Assembly (NCBI GenBank): GCA_913055825.1
Contig: CAJXKB010000001.1
Span: 51,497-115,496 of the forward strand
DNA length: 64,000 nucleotides
From: an uncultured Bacteroidota bacterium
GTDB taxonomy: Bacteria > Bacteroidota > Bacteroidia > Bacteroidales > F082
Direction of reading: 5' to 3'
Shown in pieces: positions 34,794-43,554 of the stretch. The first letter of the stretch is position 1, and every line of letters starts with the position of its first letter. A program made the position numbers and the translations under genes. Under the pieces are notes generated by a model. That model had not been told where the DNA came from, searched no databases, and was given only the letters and a program-made list of their open reading frames with translations.

Positions 34794-37700
34794 ATGACAC
34801 CTTTAGAAAAGAAAAAAGACGGTTTTATTGCTAAAATAATAGAATGGTCCATCAATAATAAATTTTTAGTCATTATCCTGACGGCGGTTTTTATTGCTGC
34901 CGGTGGGTGGGCTATCAAAAACACGGCAGTAGATGCTATTCCTGACCTGAGTGATGTACAGGTGATTATCTTCACAAAATACGCGGGGCAAGGTCCTCAG
35001 ATTGTAGAAGACCAGGTTACCTACCCGCTGACCACAAAAATGCTATCGGTACCCGGAGCTGTGGATGTACGCGGGTACTCTTTCTTCGGCTTTTCAATGG
35101 TTTATATCATTTTTGAAGATGGAACCGACCTTTATTGGGCGCGAAGCCGTGTGCTGGAATACCTCAGCTCTATGCAAAGCCAGTTGCCTAAAGGGGTTTC
35201 GCCTGAACTGGGGCCGGACGCCACAGGGTTGGGCTGGGTTTATGAATATGTACTGAAATCGAAAACAGAAAATCTTCAGCAATTACGCTCTATTCAGGAT
35301 TGGTTTTTGCGTTACGAACTTACAGCTGTTCCGGGGGTGTCGGAAGTAGCCAGCATCGGTGGTTTTGTCAAACAATATCAGGTAAATATCAATCCCATTA
35401 AATTGGCTTCCTACAATATCCCGCTCGAAAAAATTAAGCGGGCTATCCAAAGGAGTAACAATGATGTGGGAGGCCGGCTTATGGAAATGGGTGAAATGGA
35501 GTTCATGGTTCGTGGTTTGGGCTATATCAAAAGCAAAAAAGACCTCGAAATGATAGCCATTGGCGTGAACAAAGCCACCGGAACGCCTGTTTATCTGAAA
35601 GATGTTGCCAATATAGATATTGGGCCTGAATTACGTCGCGGACTTGCTGACTGGAATGGCGAAGGCGAAGTGGTTGGGGGAATTGTCATTCAGCGGTTTG
35701 GCGCAAACGGGCTGGATGTTATCAAACGTACAAAGAAAAAACTTGAGGAACTGAAAAAATCACTCCCTGATGATGTTCAAATTATAACGGCTTATGACCG
35801 GTCGGGCCTCATTGACGAAGCCATCGATAACCTGACGGATAAGTTGATAGAGGAGATGATCGTGGTTTCCCTTGTCATTTTTATCTTCCTGTTACACTTC
35901 CGTAGTTCGTTGGTGGCTATCTTTACTTTGCCCACCGCAGCTATAGGAGCCTTGCTCATCATGCATGTGCAGGGTATCAATGCCAACATCATGTCGCTGG
36001 GTGGTATTGCCATTGCCATTGGCGCTATGGTGGACGCGGCGATTATCATGGTGGAGAATGCACAATCGCACGTATTGCATAATCAACTAAAACCAAAAAA
36101 TGAACAAAAGCCGCACTGGGCTGTCATTATGCAGGCTTCCAAAGAAGTAGGGCCATCCATCTTCTTTTCTCTGTTGGTCATCGTAGTCTCCTTTTTACCC
36201 ATCTTTGCATTGGAACAGCAGGCCGGACGACTGTTTAAACCGCTGGCTTATACCAAATCGTACTCCATGGCTATTGGTGCCATTCTTGCCATTACCATTG
36301 TTCCTGTACTGATGGGATATTTCATCCGCGGTAAAATGAAAAAGGAAGAGGACAATCCCATAACACGATTCCTTATGAATGTTTATCATCCTGTTGTGGA
36401 TTTTGTATTAAAGAAAAGATGGCTTGTAATTATTATCGCCGCTTTGGTGCTGGCCGCAACCTGGTTCCCTTATAAAAAATTGGGATCAGAGTTTATGCCT
36501 CCGCTTTACGAAGGCGACTTACTTTATATGCCTACCACTTTACCGGGAATTTCCATTACCAAAGCCCGTGAGCTTTTACAGCAAACAGACAAGATTATCA
36601 AAACCTTTCCCGAAGTGGAATCCGTGTTGGGGAAAATCGGCAGGGCTGAAACCGCTACCGACCCTGCACCACTGTCGATGATCGAAACCACCATCCGGCT
36701 AAAACCGCAAAGTGAATGGCCCAAAGGGATGACACCGCAAAAACTGATTGACAAAATGGATGCGGCCATAAAAATCCCGGGGTTGACCAATGCATGGACC
36801 ATGCCGATTAAAACAAGGATTGATATGCTTTCTACAGGTATCAAAACTCCTGTAGGTATCAAAATCGGAGGTCCTGATCTGAAAGTGTTGCAACGGCTTG
36901 GGAAAGAGATTGAAAAAGTAATTAAGACTGTCCCGGGTACCCGCTCGGTATATGCCGAACGTGCCGAAGGGGGTAATTATGTCGATTTTGAAATAAACCG
37001 CGACGCCATAGCCCGTTACGGTTTGACTATTGGTGCGGTACAGGATGTTTTTATGTCGGCTGTGGGTGGAATGAATATCACCAAAACCGTGGAAGGGCTG
37101 GAACGCTATCCGGTGAACCTCAGGTATCAGCGCGATTACCGTGAAAATATTCCTGCATTGAAACGTGTATTGGTTCCATTGCCCAAGGGCGGAAACATTC
37201 CGCTGAATCAACTGGGGAAAATTGTCATAAAAAAAGGCCCGCCGGTGATTAAGTCGGAAAATGCCCGTCCCAATGCATGGGTGTATATCGATATTGAAAA
37301 TACGGATGTGGGCTCTTACGTGGCCAAAGCCCAAAAAGTGGTGAATGAAAAGATTAAGCTACCTCAGGGATATTCGCTTGTGTGGAGCGGACAGTACGAA
37401 TATATGCAACGGGCTGCTAAAACATTGGCATTGGTTATCCCCCTTACACTGCTGTTGGTGATTCTGCTGCTCTATTTTAATACGAAGTCGTTTACTAAAA
37501 CAGGAATCATTCTGTTGGCTTTGCCCTTCTCTATGGTAGGTGCCATCTGGTATCTTTACTTTGCAGGATTTCACATGAGTGTGGCCGTATGGGTTGGGAT
37601 CATTGCCCTGCTCGGCGTGAGTGCCGAAACCGGGGTTGTCATGCTGCTGTACCTCGACATTGCGTATGATAACTGGCTTAAACAGGGTAAAATGAAGACG

Positions 37701-37985
37701 TTACACAATTTGCGCGATTCAATTTTTGATGGTGCAGTGAAACGTATCCGCCCAAAAATGATGACCGTCCTGGTACTTTTCTTCGGATTACTGCCCATCT
37801 TGATTGGCCATGGGGCAGGAAGCGATGTGATGAAACGTATTGCGGCACCTATGGCCGGTGGTATTTTTACCAGTATGGTTATGGAGCTTACCATTTTTCC
37901 GGCGATATTCTATATTATTAAAAAGAGAAAACTGAAAAAAGAACATGCCCTGCTCAAGGAAGAAAATCAAACGGTTCAGGGATAA
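34794..37985 (+). CDS. cusA: Heavy-metal RND efflux pump CusA/CzcA
   Basis: This 1,063-residue inner-membrane proton-driven pump has two sets of six transmembrane helices around large periplasmic loops. The N-terminus has the DAIPDLSDVQVI and GQGPQIVEDQVTYPLTT hallmark of heavy-metal RND pumps. GIAIAIGAMVDAAIIMVENA in helix 4 carries the proton-relay Asp/Glu. The segment PVGIKIGGPDL and several Met in the porter region fit copper or silver rather than zinc or cobalt. It is the third gene of the cus operon; a broken PII gene follows after 67 bp. Assignment to the family is secure, and metal choice is inferred from the neighbouring copper-type ATPase. Confidence 0.94.
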   Translation: MTPLEKKKDGFIAKIIEWSINNKFLVIILTAVFIAAGGWAIKNTAVDAIPDLSDVQVIIFTKYAGQGPQIVEDQVTYPLTTKMLSVPGAVDVRGYSFFGFSMVYIIFEDGTDLYWARSRVLEYLSSMQSQLPKGVSPELGPDATGLGWVYEYVLKSKTENLQQLRSIQDWFLRYELTAVPGVSEVASIGGFVKQYQVNINPIKLASYNIPLEKIKRAIQRSNNDVGGRLMEMGEMEFMVRGLGYIKSKKDLEMIAIGVNKATGTPVYLKDVANIDIGPELRRGLADWNGEGEVVGGIVIQRFGANGLDVIKRTKKKLEELKKSLPDDVQIITAYDRSGLIDEAIDNLTDKLIEEMIVVSLVIFIFLLHFRSSLVAIFTLPTAAIGALLIMHVQGINANIMSLGGIAIAIGAMVDAAIIMVENAQSHVLHNQLKPKNEQKPHWAVIMQASKEVGPSIFFSLLVIVVSFLPIFALEQQAGRLFKPLAYTKSYSMAIGAILAITIVPVLMGYFIRGKMKKEEDNPITRFLMNVYHPVVDFVLKKRWLVIIIAALVLAATWFPYKKLGSEFMPPLYEGDLLYMPTTLPGISITKARELLQQTDKIIKTFPEVESVLGKIGRAETATDPAPLSMIETTIRLKPQSEWPKGMTPQKLIDKMDAAIKIPGLTNAWTMPIKTRIDMLSTGIKTPVGIKIGGPDLKVLQRLGKEIEKVIKTVPGTRSVYAERAEGGNYVDFEINRDAIARYGLTIGAVQDVFMSAVGGMNITKTVEGLERYPVNLRYQRDYRENIPALKRVLVPLPKGGNIPLNQLGKIVIKKGPPVIKSENARPNAWVYIDIENTDVGSYVAKAQKVVNEKIKLPQGYSLVWSGQYEYMQRAAKTLALVIPLTLLLVILLLYFNTKSFTKTGIILLALPFSMVGAIWYLYFAGFHMSVAVWVGIIALLGVSAETGVVMLLYLDIAYDNWLKQGKMKTLHNLRDSIFDGAVKRIRPKMMTVLVLFFGLLPILIGHGAGSDVMKRIAAPMAGGIFTSMVMELTIFPAIFYIIKKRKLKKEHALLKEENQTVQG

Positions 37986-38052
37986 GTCAAACTATGGGAG
38001 GAAAGGGGAGAATACCCCTTCCCCCTTATTTTTAAATAAAAAAATAATACGC

Positions 38053-38178
38053 ATGAAAGAAATTAAAGCTTACATCAGAAAAGAACAAGCAGAGATTGTT
38101 ATTCGAAAACTTGAATTGGCCGGCATTACAAATGCCAGACTTAAATGCGTCCGCGTTGCAAACGCGGACGAGCATTAA
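38053..38178 (+). pseudogene. PII-like metal-resistance regulator truncated by a hairpin repeat
   Basis: The first 24 residues (MKEIKAYIRKEQAEIVIRKL and on) match the start of small PII-like proteins that often follow cusA in this phylum. Those are about 100 residues. From 38120 the DNA is a double-hairpin repeat: GGCATT-ACA-AATGCC at 38122-38136 and CGTCCGCG-TTGCAAA-CGCGGACG at 38148-38170. The frame runs through it for 17 codons and stops. The PII T-loop and C-terminus are therefore missing, and the protein is unlikely to fold normally. Confidence 0.7.
38148..38170. repeat. Palindromic repeat inside the broken PII gene
   Basis: Perfect 8-bp arms, CGTCCGCG and CGCGGACG, surround TTGCAAA. 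The core GCGTTGCAAACGCGGA (38153-38168) recurs exactly at 46366-46381, next to another duplication breakpoint. Confidence 0.85.
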
Positions 38179-38287
38179 ATACGAAGAAGAGAAAGAGAAC
38201 AAGCAGGGAGATATTTTAAACAATATATTTATATTTCAATATATATAGTTACTTTTGTATAAATAAAATCAGTTAAAAAATAGAAAT

Positions 38288-38464
38288 ATGGATACAGAAA
38301 AAACAGTGATTGAAACGTTAAAAAAAGCCGGAAAACCTTTGAAATCGGGTGAAATTGCCGAAATGGCAGGCATAGACAAAAAGGTGGTGGACAAAGCCAT
38401 CAAAGTGCTAAAAACGAAAGAGAAAATTATTTCTCCCAAACGTTGCTATTACGAAGCAAAATAA
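38288..38464 (+). CDS. Small winged-helix DNA-binding protein (58 residues)
   Basis: This short frame was read directly from the sequence. The helix VIETLKKAGKPLKSGEIAEMAG is followed by IDKKVVDKAIKVLKTKEKI, a helix-turn-helix, and then by ISPKRCYYEAK, a likely wing strand. This is the minimal winged-helix layout. A single Cys sits in the wing. It lies 109 bp after the broken PII gene and upstream of the P-type ATPase, inside the metal-efflux island. That makes it a candidate regulator of the two units with matching promoters, but this is inference. No RBS of classical type is visible; the upstream DNA is AT-rich. Confidence 0.7.
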   Translation: MDTEKTVIETLKKAGKPLKSGEIAEMAGIDKKVVDKAIKVLKTKEKIISPKRCYYEAK

Positions 38465-38651
38465 TCTGTTCAGGGAAAAACATTTTTAGATGAATTGTAT
38501 AGGCGCGGGTCTGCAGCCCGGGTTTTTTATGTCCCGCTAACCAAAAATACATGTAAGTAATTGCCATAATTGTATAACAATTAGCAGGATATACAGCATT
38601 ATTTTTGAAGTCGATAAAGGTTTATCAGTTAATTTATGATCGGATCGATTG

Positions 38652-38818
38652 TCTTGCGGCAGGGGGCGAAGCGGTAGCCTGCCTGCAGGATAGCTGATGT
38701 GTAGTGCGGCGGTGGAGGCTTGGCGACGCAAGGAGACAAGACCCCGCACGCCGCTACGAAACACGGCTAACCTGCAGGCAGCTACAAGCAAAGCACCCGC
38801 CCGGCCGCCCAAAAAATT
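38652..38818 (-). repeat. GC-rich palindromic intergenic element, copy 2
   Basis: Read on the reverse strand it starts AATTTTTTGGGCGG and ends CCCTGCCGCAAGAC, matching the two ends of the element at 30448-30617. TAGCCTGCCTGCAGGATAGC pairs with GCTAACCTGCAGGCAGCTA to form a long stem, extended by TGTAGTGCGGCG with CGCCGCTACGAAACA. The interior differs from copy 1 while the palindrome is kept. Confidence 0.65.
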
Positions 38819-38849
38819 ATAACCCCTTTATTTACTACTGAGTAGAACC

Positions 38850-38914
38850 AAAAAATCATATAAATCTTTCCGGAAATTGTGTAACAGCTATCCTTTTGTG
38901 GCGCACTACTTTTG
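38850..38914 (+). promoter_or_regulatory. Shared promoter/operator of the P-type ATPase gene
   Basis: AAAAAATCATATAA (38850-38863), TGTAACAGC (38880-38888) and TACTTTTG (38907-38914) repeat the blocks found upstream of cusC, with exactly the same spacing. The sequence between blocks differs, so the match is not a simple recent duplication. The -7 box is 17 bp before the ATG at 38931. Confidence 0.7.
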
Positions 38915-38930
38915 TAGAAAATTATTAGCC

Positions 38931-41375
38931 ATGAAAAACGAAAAGTTAAAATATTTCTGCCCTATGCGTTGCGAAGGTGATAAAACCTATGACCAACCGG
39001 GCGATTGCCCTGTTTGCGGTATGCATTTGGTACCGCAGGACGGCTCATCCCAACCGCCTCACGACATGCACGCCCATCATCACCATGAGGTGGAAGATAA
39101 CCATAAGTCAACGTTTACGCCCGAAAAACACAAACATGTAAAAACGGGAGAAACGTTCTATTGCCCTATGCGTTGCGAAGGCGACAAAACTTACGACCAA
39201 CCAGGTGATTGCCCTGTTTGCGGTATGCACCTTGTGCAGGAAGTAAATGTTGCTTCAATAAAAGGAGCCGTTTACTCCTGCCCCATGCATCCCGAAGTAA
39301 AGAGTGATAAGCCGGGGGCATGTCCAAAGTGTGGAATGGACCTGGTTCCTGAGCAAGGTGTGGGCAAAAGTGAGGAGGAAAAAGCTTATCTGCGCATGGC
39401 CAAACGTTTTTGGATTGCATTGGCGTTGTCGTTTCCTGTTTTAGCCATAGCCATGTCTGATTATATTCCATGGTTAGACCTGAACAAACTGGCACCGGAG
39501 AATTTTTGGCGGTGGACAGAATTTGTTTTGGCAACACCGGTTATTTTTTATTCAAGCGGTGAATTCTTTATACGGGGGTGGAACTCCGTACGGCGTTGGT
39601 CGCCAAATATGTGGACGCTGATTTCGCTTGGCGTGGGGGCTGCTTACCTTTTTAGCGTACTCGGCATGTTTTTTCCTGAAATTTTCCCTGTTCAGTTTAA
39701 AGATGCACAGGGATATGTACATCTTTATTTTGAAGCCGCGGCGGTCATTCTTACCCTGGTTTTGCTGGGGCAGGTACTCGAATTAAGGGCGCACAGCAAA
39801 ACCAATTCGGCCATAAAAGCCTTATTGAATCTGGTTCCACCGGTAGCAAGAGTAATTCGTAACGGGGTTGAACAGGAAATTCCTGTTGAAGAGGTTATTG
39901 TGGGTGATATTCTGCAAATAAGGCCCGGTGAAAAAATCCCCGTGGACGGAACCATAATCGAAGGGCATGCTGTGATTGATGAAAGTATGATTACCGGAGA
40001 GCCTATTCCGGCCGAAAAAGATGTGGACAGCAAGGTAACCGGCGGAACCATCAACGGGAATACAACTTTCAGTATGAAAGCCAAAAAGGTTGGTTCCGAC
40101 ACCCTTCTTTCCCAGATCATACACATGGTGAACGAAGCCAGTCGCTCCCGTGCCCCTATTCAGAAACTGGCCGATGTGGTGGCAAAATATTTTGTTCAGA
40201 TTGTGGTTTCCATTTCCATAATAACTTTCGTTGTATGGTACTTTTTCGGGCCTGAACCGGCACTGGTTTACGCTTTCGTAAATGCTATTTCGGTACTGGT
40301 CATCGCCTGTCCCTGTGCGCTTGGCCTTGCTACACCTATGTCGATTATGGTTGGTACCGGCCGCGGTGCACAATCGGGCGTCCTCGTTAAAGATGCCAGT
40401 GCCCTTGAAGAAATGAGCAAGGTGGACACCCTTATTATTGACAAAACAGGAACTATCACCGAGGGTAAACCCAGCCTTAAATCATACGTTTCTTTTGGCG
40501 ATTATTCCGATGAAGAAATACTTCAAATTGCTGCATCACTTGATAAAAACAGCGAGCATCCTGTGGCGGAGGCTATTGTTAAAGGTGCCAAAGAAAAAGG
40601 AGTCACGTTTTTTGATGTAAATGATTTTGAAGCCCTTACCGGGAAAGGCGTACAAGCCATCTGGAAAAAGAAAAAATTGGGATTGGGAAACCTGCGTTTG
40701 CTTGAAGCCTTTGCGGCAAAAATGCCCGAAGACCAACTGGAAATTGTTAAAAAAAGACAGATGGATGGTGAGACGGTCATGTTTTTGGTAGTGGATACGA
40801 AAGTGGAAGGCTTTGTGAGCGTTGCTGATAAAATCAAAGAAAATTCTGCTGAAGCGATCCATTCTTTACATAAAGCGGGATTGCAGGTACTTATGCTTAC
40901 CGGTGACAATGAGTTTACAGCCAAATCAATTGCCGACCAGCTCCATCTTGATGGTTATCAGGCCGATTGTTTACCGGAAGATAAATACAAGAAAGTAAAA
41001 GAACTTCAGGAACAGGGTCATATTGTGGCTATGGCCGGTGATGGCATTAATGATGCCCCGGCGCTTGCATTGGCCAATGTGGGTATTGCAATGGGAACCG
41101 GTGCGGATATTGCCATGCAAAGTGCCGAAGTTACTTTGGTAAAGGGTAATCTGAACGGCATTGTGCGGGCACGCGACCTAAGTAACAAGGTAATGCGAAA
41201 TATTAAACAGAACCTGTTTTTCGCTTTTGTGTACAACTCGGTGGGGGTTCCCATTGCTGCCGGTGTATTATACCCGGTTTTTGGAATTTTGCTGAGTCCT
41301 ATAATTGCTGCCGCTGCCATGAGCTTTAGCTCGGTTTCGGTTATTAGCAATGCTTTACGCCTGAGAAATCAATAA
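38931..41375 (+). CDS. Copper/silver-type P1B ATPase with three N-terminal metal-binding modules
   Basis: About 814 residues from the ATG at 38931; the frame is open to a TTG at 38877, which would overlap the promoter. The N-terminus has two near-identical copies of a CPMRCEGDKTYDQPGDCPVC module (about 9-34 and 75-100) joined by a His-rich linker with HAHHHH. A third CPMHPEV...CPKCGM module follows at about 117-142. The pump core comes next, with the ion-binding CPC in helix 6 (460-462), the phosphorylation motif DKTGT at 504, TGDN and GDGINDAPALA. It exports Cu or Ag ions from the cytosol, feeding the CusCBA pump encoded just upstream. Confidence 0.93.
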   Translation: MKNEKLKYFCPMRCEGDKTYDQPGDCPVCGMHLVPQDGSSQPPHDMHAHHHHEVEDNHKSTFTPEKHKHVKTGETFYCPMRCEGDKTYDQPGDCPVCGMHLVQEVNVASIKGAVYSCPMHPEVKSDKPGACPKCGMDLVPEQGVGKSEEEKAYLRMAKRFWIALALSFPVLAIAMSDYIPWLDLNKLAPENFWRWTEFVLATPVIFYSSGEFFIRGWNSVRRWSPNMWTLISLGVGAAYLFSVLGMFFPEIFPVQFKDAQGYVHLYFEAAAVILTLVLLGQVLELRAHSKTNSAIKALLNLVPPVARVIRNGVEQEIPVEEVIVGDILQIRPGEKIPVDGTIIEGHAVIDESMITGEPIPAEKDVDSKVTGGTINGNTTFSMKAKKVGSDTLLSQIIHMVNEASRSRAPIQKLADVVAKYFVQIVVSISIITFVVWYFFGPEPALVYAFVNAISVLVIACPCALGLATPMSIMVGTGRGAQSGVLVKDASALEEMSKVDTLIIDKTGTITEGKPSLKSYVSFGDYSDEEILQIAASLDKNSEHPVAEAIVKGAKEKGVTFFDVNDFEALTGKGVQAIWKKKKLGLGNLRLLEAFAAKMPEDQLEIVKKRQMDGETVMFLVVDTKVEGFVSVADKIKENSAEAIHSLHKAGLQVLMLTGDNEFTAKSIADQLHLDGYQADCLPEDKYKKVKELQEQGHIVAMAGDGINDAPALALANVGIAMGTGADIAMQSAEVTLVKGNLNGIVRARDLSNKVMRNIKQNLFFAFVYNSVGVPIAAGVLYPVFGILLSPIIAAAAMSFSSVSVISNALRLRNQ

Positions 41376-41411
41376 AGGGATGCCGGGTCGATTATTGTTT
41401 ATTTTTGCGGT

Positions 41412-42503
41412 GTGAGTACAGATGTAAAAATTGAACCTTTTCGCGGCCTGTGGGATGCAGAAACTTTCCCGCTGGTGATTGCCGGGCCGTGTAGTGCCGA
41501 AAGTGAAGAACAAATGCTCCGCACGGCGCACCAACTGGCAACAATACCGGAAGTAAAAGTTTTTAGGGCGGGTTTGTGGAAACCACGTACACGCCCGGGA
41601 GCTTTTGAAGGGGTGGGTGAGAAAGGATTTGAATGGCTAAAGCGTGTGAAAAAGGAAACCGGCCTGAAAACCACCGTTGAAGTAGCCAAACCTGAACATG
41701 CTGCCCTGGCGTTGAGAAACGGCGTTGACATCCTTTGGCTGGGAGCACGTACTGTGGTGAATCCTTTTGATGTACAGGAAATTGCGGAAGCTGTGCGTGG
41801 AACCGGGATTCCCATCATGGTGAAAAACCCCATCATTCCCGATTTAAAACTTTGGGTGGGTGCTATCGAGCGTATTTATGCCGCGGGCATTCACAGCATC
41901 ATGGCCATCCACCGCGGGTTTCATTATTTTGAAAAGTCACCTTTTCGTAATGCTCCCATGTGGGAAATTCCGATTGAGCTGAAACGGCTGATTCCCGAAC
42001 TTCCCATCATTGTGGATCCTAGTCATATTTGTGGACGCCGTGACCTTTTACAGGGCATTTCGCAAAAAGCCCTCGATTTGGAAATGGACGGGCTGATGAT
42101 AGAAACCCATGAGAATCCCGATAAGGCATTTACAGATGCAGCACAGCAACTATCCCCGGCAGCCTTAAAACAGCTTTTAGGCAGGCTTGTTTTACGAAAA
42201 AAAACAGGTAACCCCGACTTTGAGCATCAACTGGAATCGCTGCGTACGGAAATTGATAAGCTGGATGGCGAACTACTCCAGATTTTGGCCAGGCGACTGG
42301 CACTTACCGATGAAATAGGCGAATATAAACGCGATAACAACATCACTATTCTTCAAATGAAACGCTGGGCCGGCATTATAAATGATCGGCTGTCCATTGG
42401 CATGCATCTCGGGTTAGATGAATTTTTTCTAAAAAAATTATTAAGCTTGTTACATCATGAATCCATTCAGCGTCAGACGGATATCCTGAATAAAAAAAGG
42501 TAA
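41412..42503 (+). CDS. Bifunctional DAHP synthase / chorismate mutase
   Basis: This 363-residue fusion for the first step and the branch point of aromatic synthesis starts at a GTG. Residues 1-260 are a class-I KDO8P-like DAHP synthase with IAGPCSAES, the FRAGLWKPRTRPGAFEG loop, and VDPSHICGRRDLL with metal-ligand residues. Residues 270-363 are an AroQ chorismate mutase helix bundle with LRTEIDKLDGELLQILARRL and the IGEYKRDNNI segment. This fusion is common in Bacteroidota, where the mutase part also gives feedback control. It begins 36 bp after the P-type ATPase stop but is unrelated in function. Identification is secure. Confidence 0.95.
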   Translation: MSTDVKIEPFRGLWDAETFPLVIAGPCSAESEEQMLRTAHQLATIPEVKVFRAGLWKPRTRPGAFEGVGEKGFEWLKRVKKETGLKTTVEVAKPEHAALALRNGVDILWLGARTVVNPFDVQEIAEAVRGTGIPIMVKNPIIPDLKLWVGAIERIYAAGIHSIMAIHRGFHYFEKSPFRNAPMWEIPIELKRLIPELPIIVDPSHICGRRDLLQGISQKALDLEMDGLMIETHENPDKAFTDAAQQLSPAALKQLLGRLVLRKKTGNPDFEHQLESLRTEIDKLDGELLQILARRLALTDEIGEYKRDNNITILQMKRWAGIINDRLSIGMHLGLDEFFLKKLLSLLHHESIQRQTDILNKKR

Positions 42504-42511
42504 AGTAATTT

Positions 42512-43423
42512 TTACATCCATCGTTTTTTCTTAAAATAGATAACCATCCCCACACCTAAAACAATCATGGCGGTTATCAATACCCAAAAGGCATGTTCTT
42601 CTTCCTGAAGGGGCAGGTTAACGTTCATGCCGTACAATCCGGTAAGAAATGTCAGGGGTAAAACGACTGACGAAATCAGGGTGAGTATTTTCATGATTTC
42701 GTTGGTTTTGTTGGTCTGCATGGAGTCAAAAGTAGTGGACAGGCCTTCAATCAGTTCGCCATAGTCCTCGGTCATGTCCCACATCTTATTGTAATAGTCG
42801 AGGATGTTGCCCCAGTAGTCTTCCATGTTGTCGGCATAGCCTTCAATACTTCCCGACTCAAATTTATTGAATACACGAAGTTGGGGTTTCAGCATGGTGT
42901 TCAGTACGATAATGTTTTTCCGGGTAACCGATAAGCGTTCGATAATATTTTCGGGACGGGTATTAAAAAGCTCCCTGTTAATGAGTTCCAGTTCAAGGCC
43001 AACTTTACGTAACAAATTAATGGTTTGTATCATCAGGCGTTCCAAGAGGGTATAAAGGAGGGCATCAGAGGTCCCTATTTCGAAATCTTCACCATTTTCT
43101 TCCTGTTTCTTAGCTTCTTCAAATAGTGAATCAACCACCCAGTGTGATTTTCCAACGGTTATGATAAAATCTTCGCCCCAGAATATTTTCACCTCTTTGG
43201 GTTTGATAAAACGGTTCTGCTTATCGAAATTAGGAAAATGAAGGATCAAGAAATAGTAATCGTCATAAACGTCAATTTTGGGTCTTTGGTTTACCTGTCG
43301 GCAGTCTTCGAGATCGAGCGCATGAAAATGAAACTGATGTTCCAAATAGCGAAAATCTTCCTCGGAGGGTATTGGGATGTGGTACCATTTTAGGCGTCCG
43401 CCTAATTTTACAGATTCTATCAC
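42512..43423 (-). CDS. corA: Magnesium/cobalt transporter CorA
   Basis: This 303-residue CorA family channel for Mg2+ has a large cytosolic N-terminal funnel of about 240 residues. It includes the YYFLILHFPNF strand and the long helix near 125-235. Two C-terminal transmembrane helices carry the YGMN signature in the loop between them (near residue 267) and end in the basic KKKRWM. It converges with the DAHP synthase gene, 8 bp apart. The CorA/ZntB family can also move other divalent ions, but the GMN motif and length fit CorA. No regulator or riboswitch is seen upstream. Confidence 0.93.
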   Translation of the reverse strand: MIESVKLGGRLKWYHIPIPSEEDFRYLEHQFHFHALDLEDCRQVNQRPKIDVYDDYYFLILHFPNFDKQNRFIKPKEVKIFWGEDFIITVGKSHWVVDSLFEEAKKQEENGEDFEIGTSDALLYTLLERLMIQTINLLRKVGLELELINRELFNTRPENIIERLSVTRKNIIVLNTMLKPQLRVFNKFESGSIEGYADNMEDYWGNILDYYNKMWDMTEDYGELIEGLSTTFDSMQTNKTNEIMKILTLISSVVLPLTFLTGLYGMNVNLPLQEEEHAFWVLITAMIVLGVGMVIYFKKKRWM

Positions 43424-43554
43424 GGGCTTACCTCCTATTTTTAAAGGGTCAGGAATATTCCATATTATACCAATGGTATTAAGCAGCCCAAAAATAGCAA
43501 AATAAAACGAATTTTAATTTGTCGTTTCCTAAAAGAATGAAATCAGCCACTGTT

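Noticed and set aside
38053..38178. Treating the 41-residue PII-like frame as a functional small protein
   Set aside because: The last 17 codons are made of a repeat found elsewhere, and the T-loop and nucleotide site of PII proteins are absent.
38537..38812. 91-codon reverse frame through the GC-rich palindrome
   Set aside because: The frame exists because the palindrome is GC-rich; composition is Arg/Leu-rich without family similarity.
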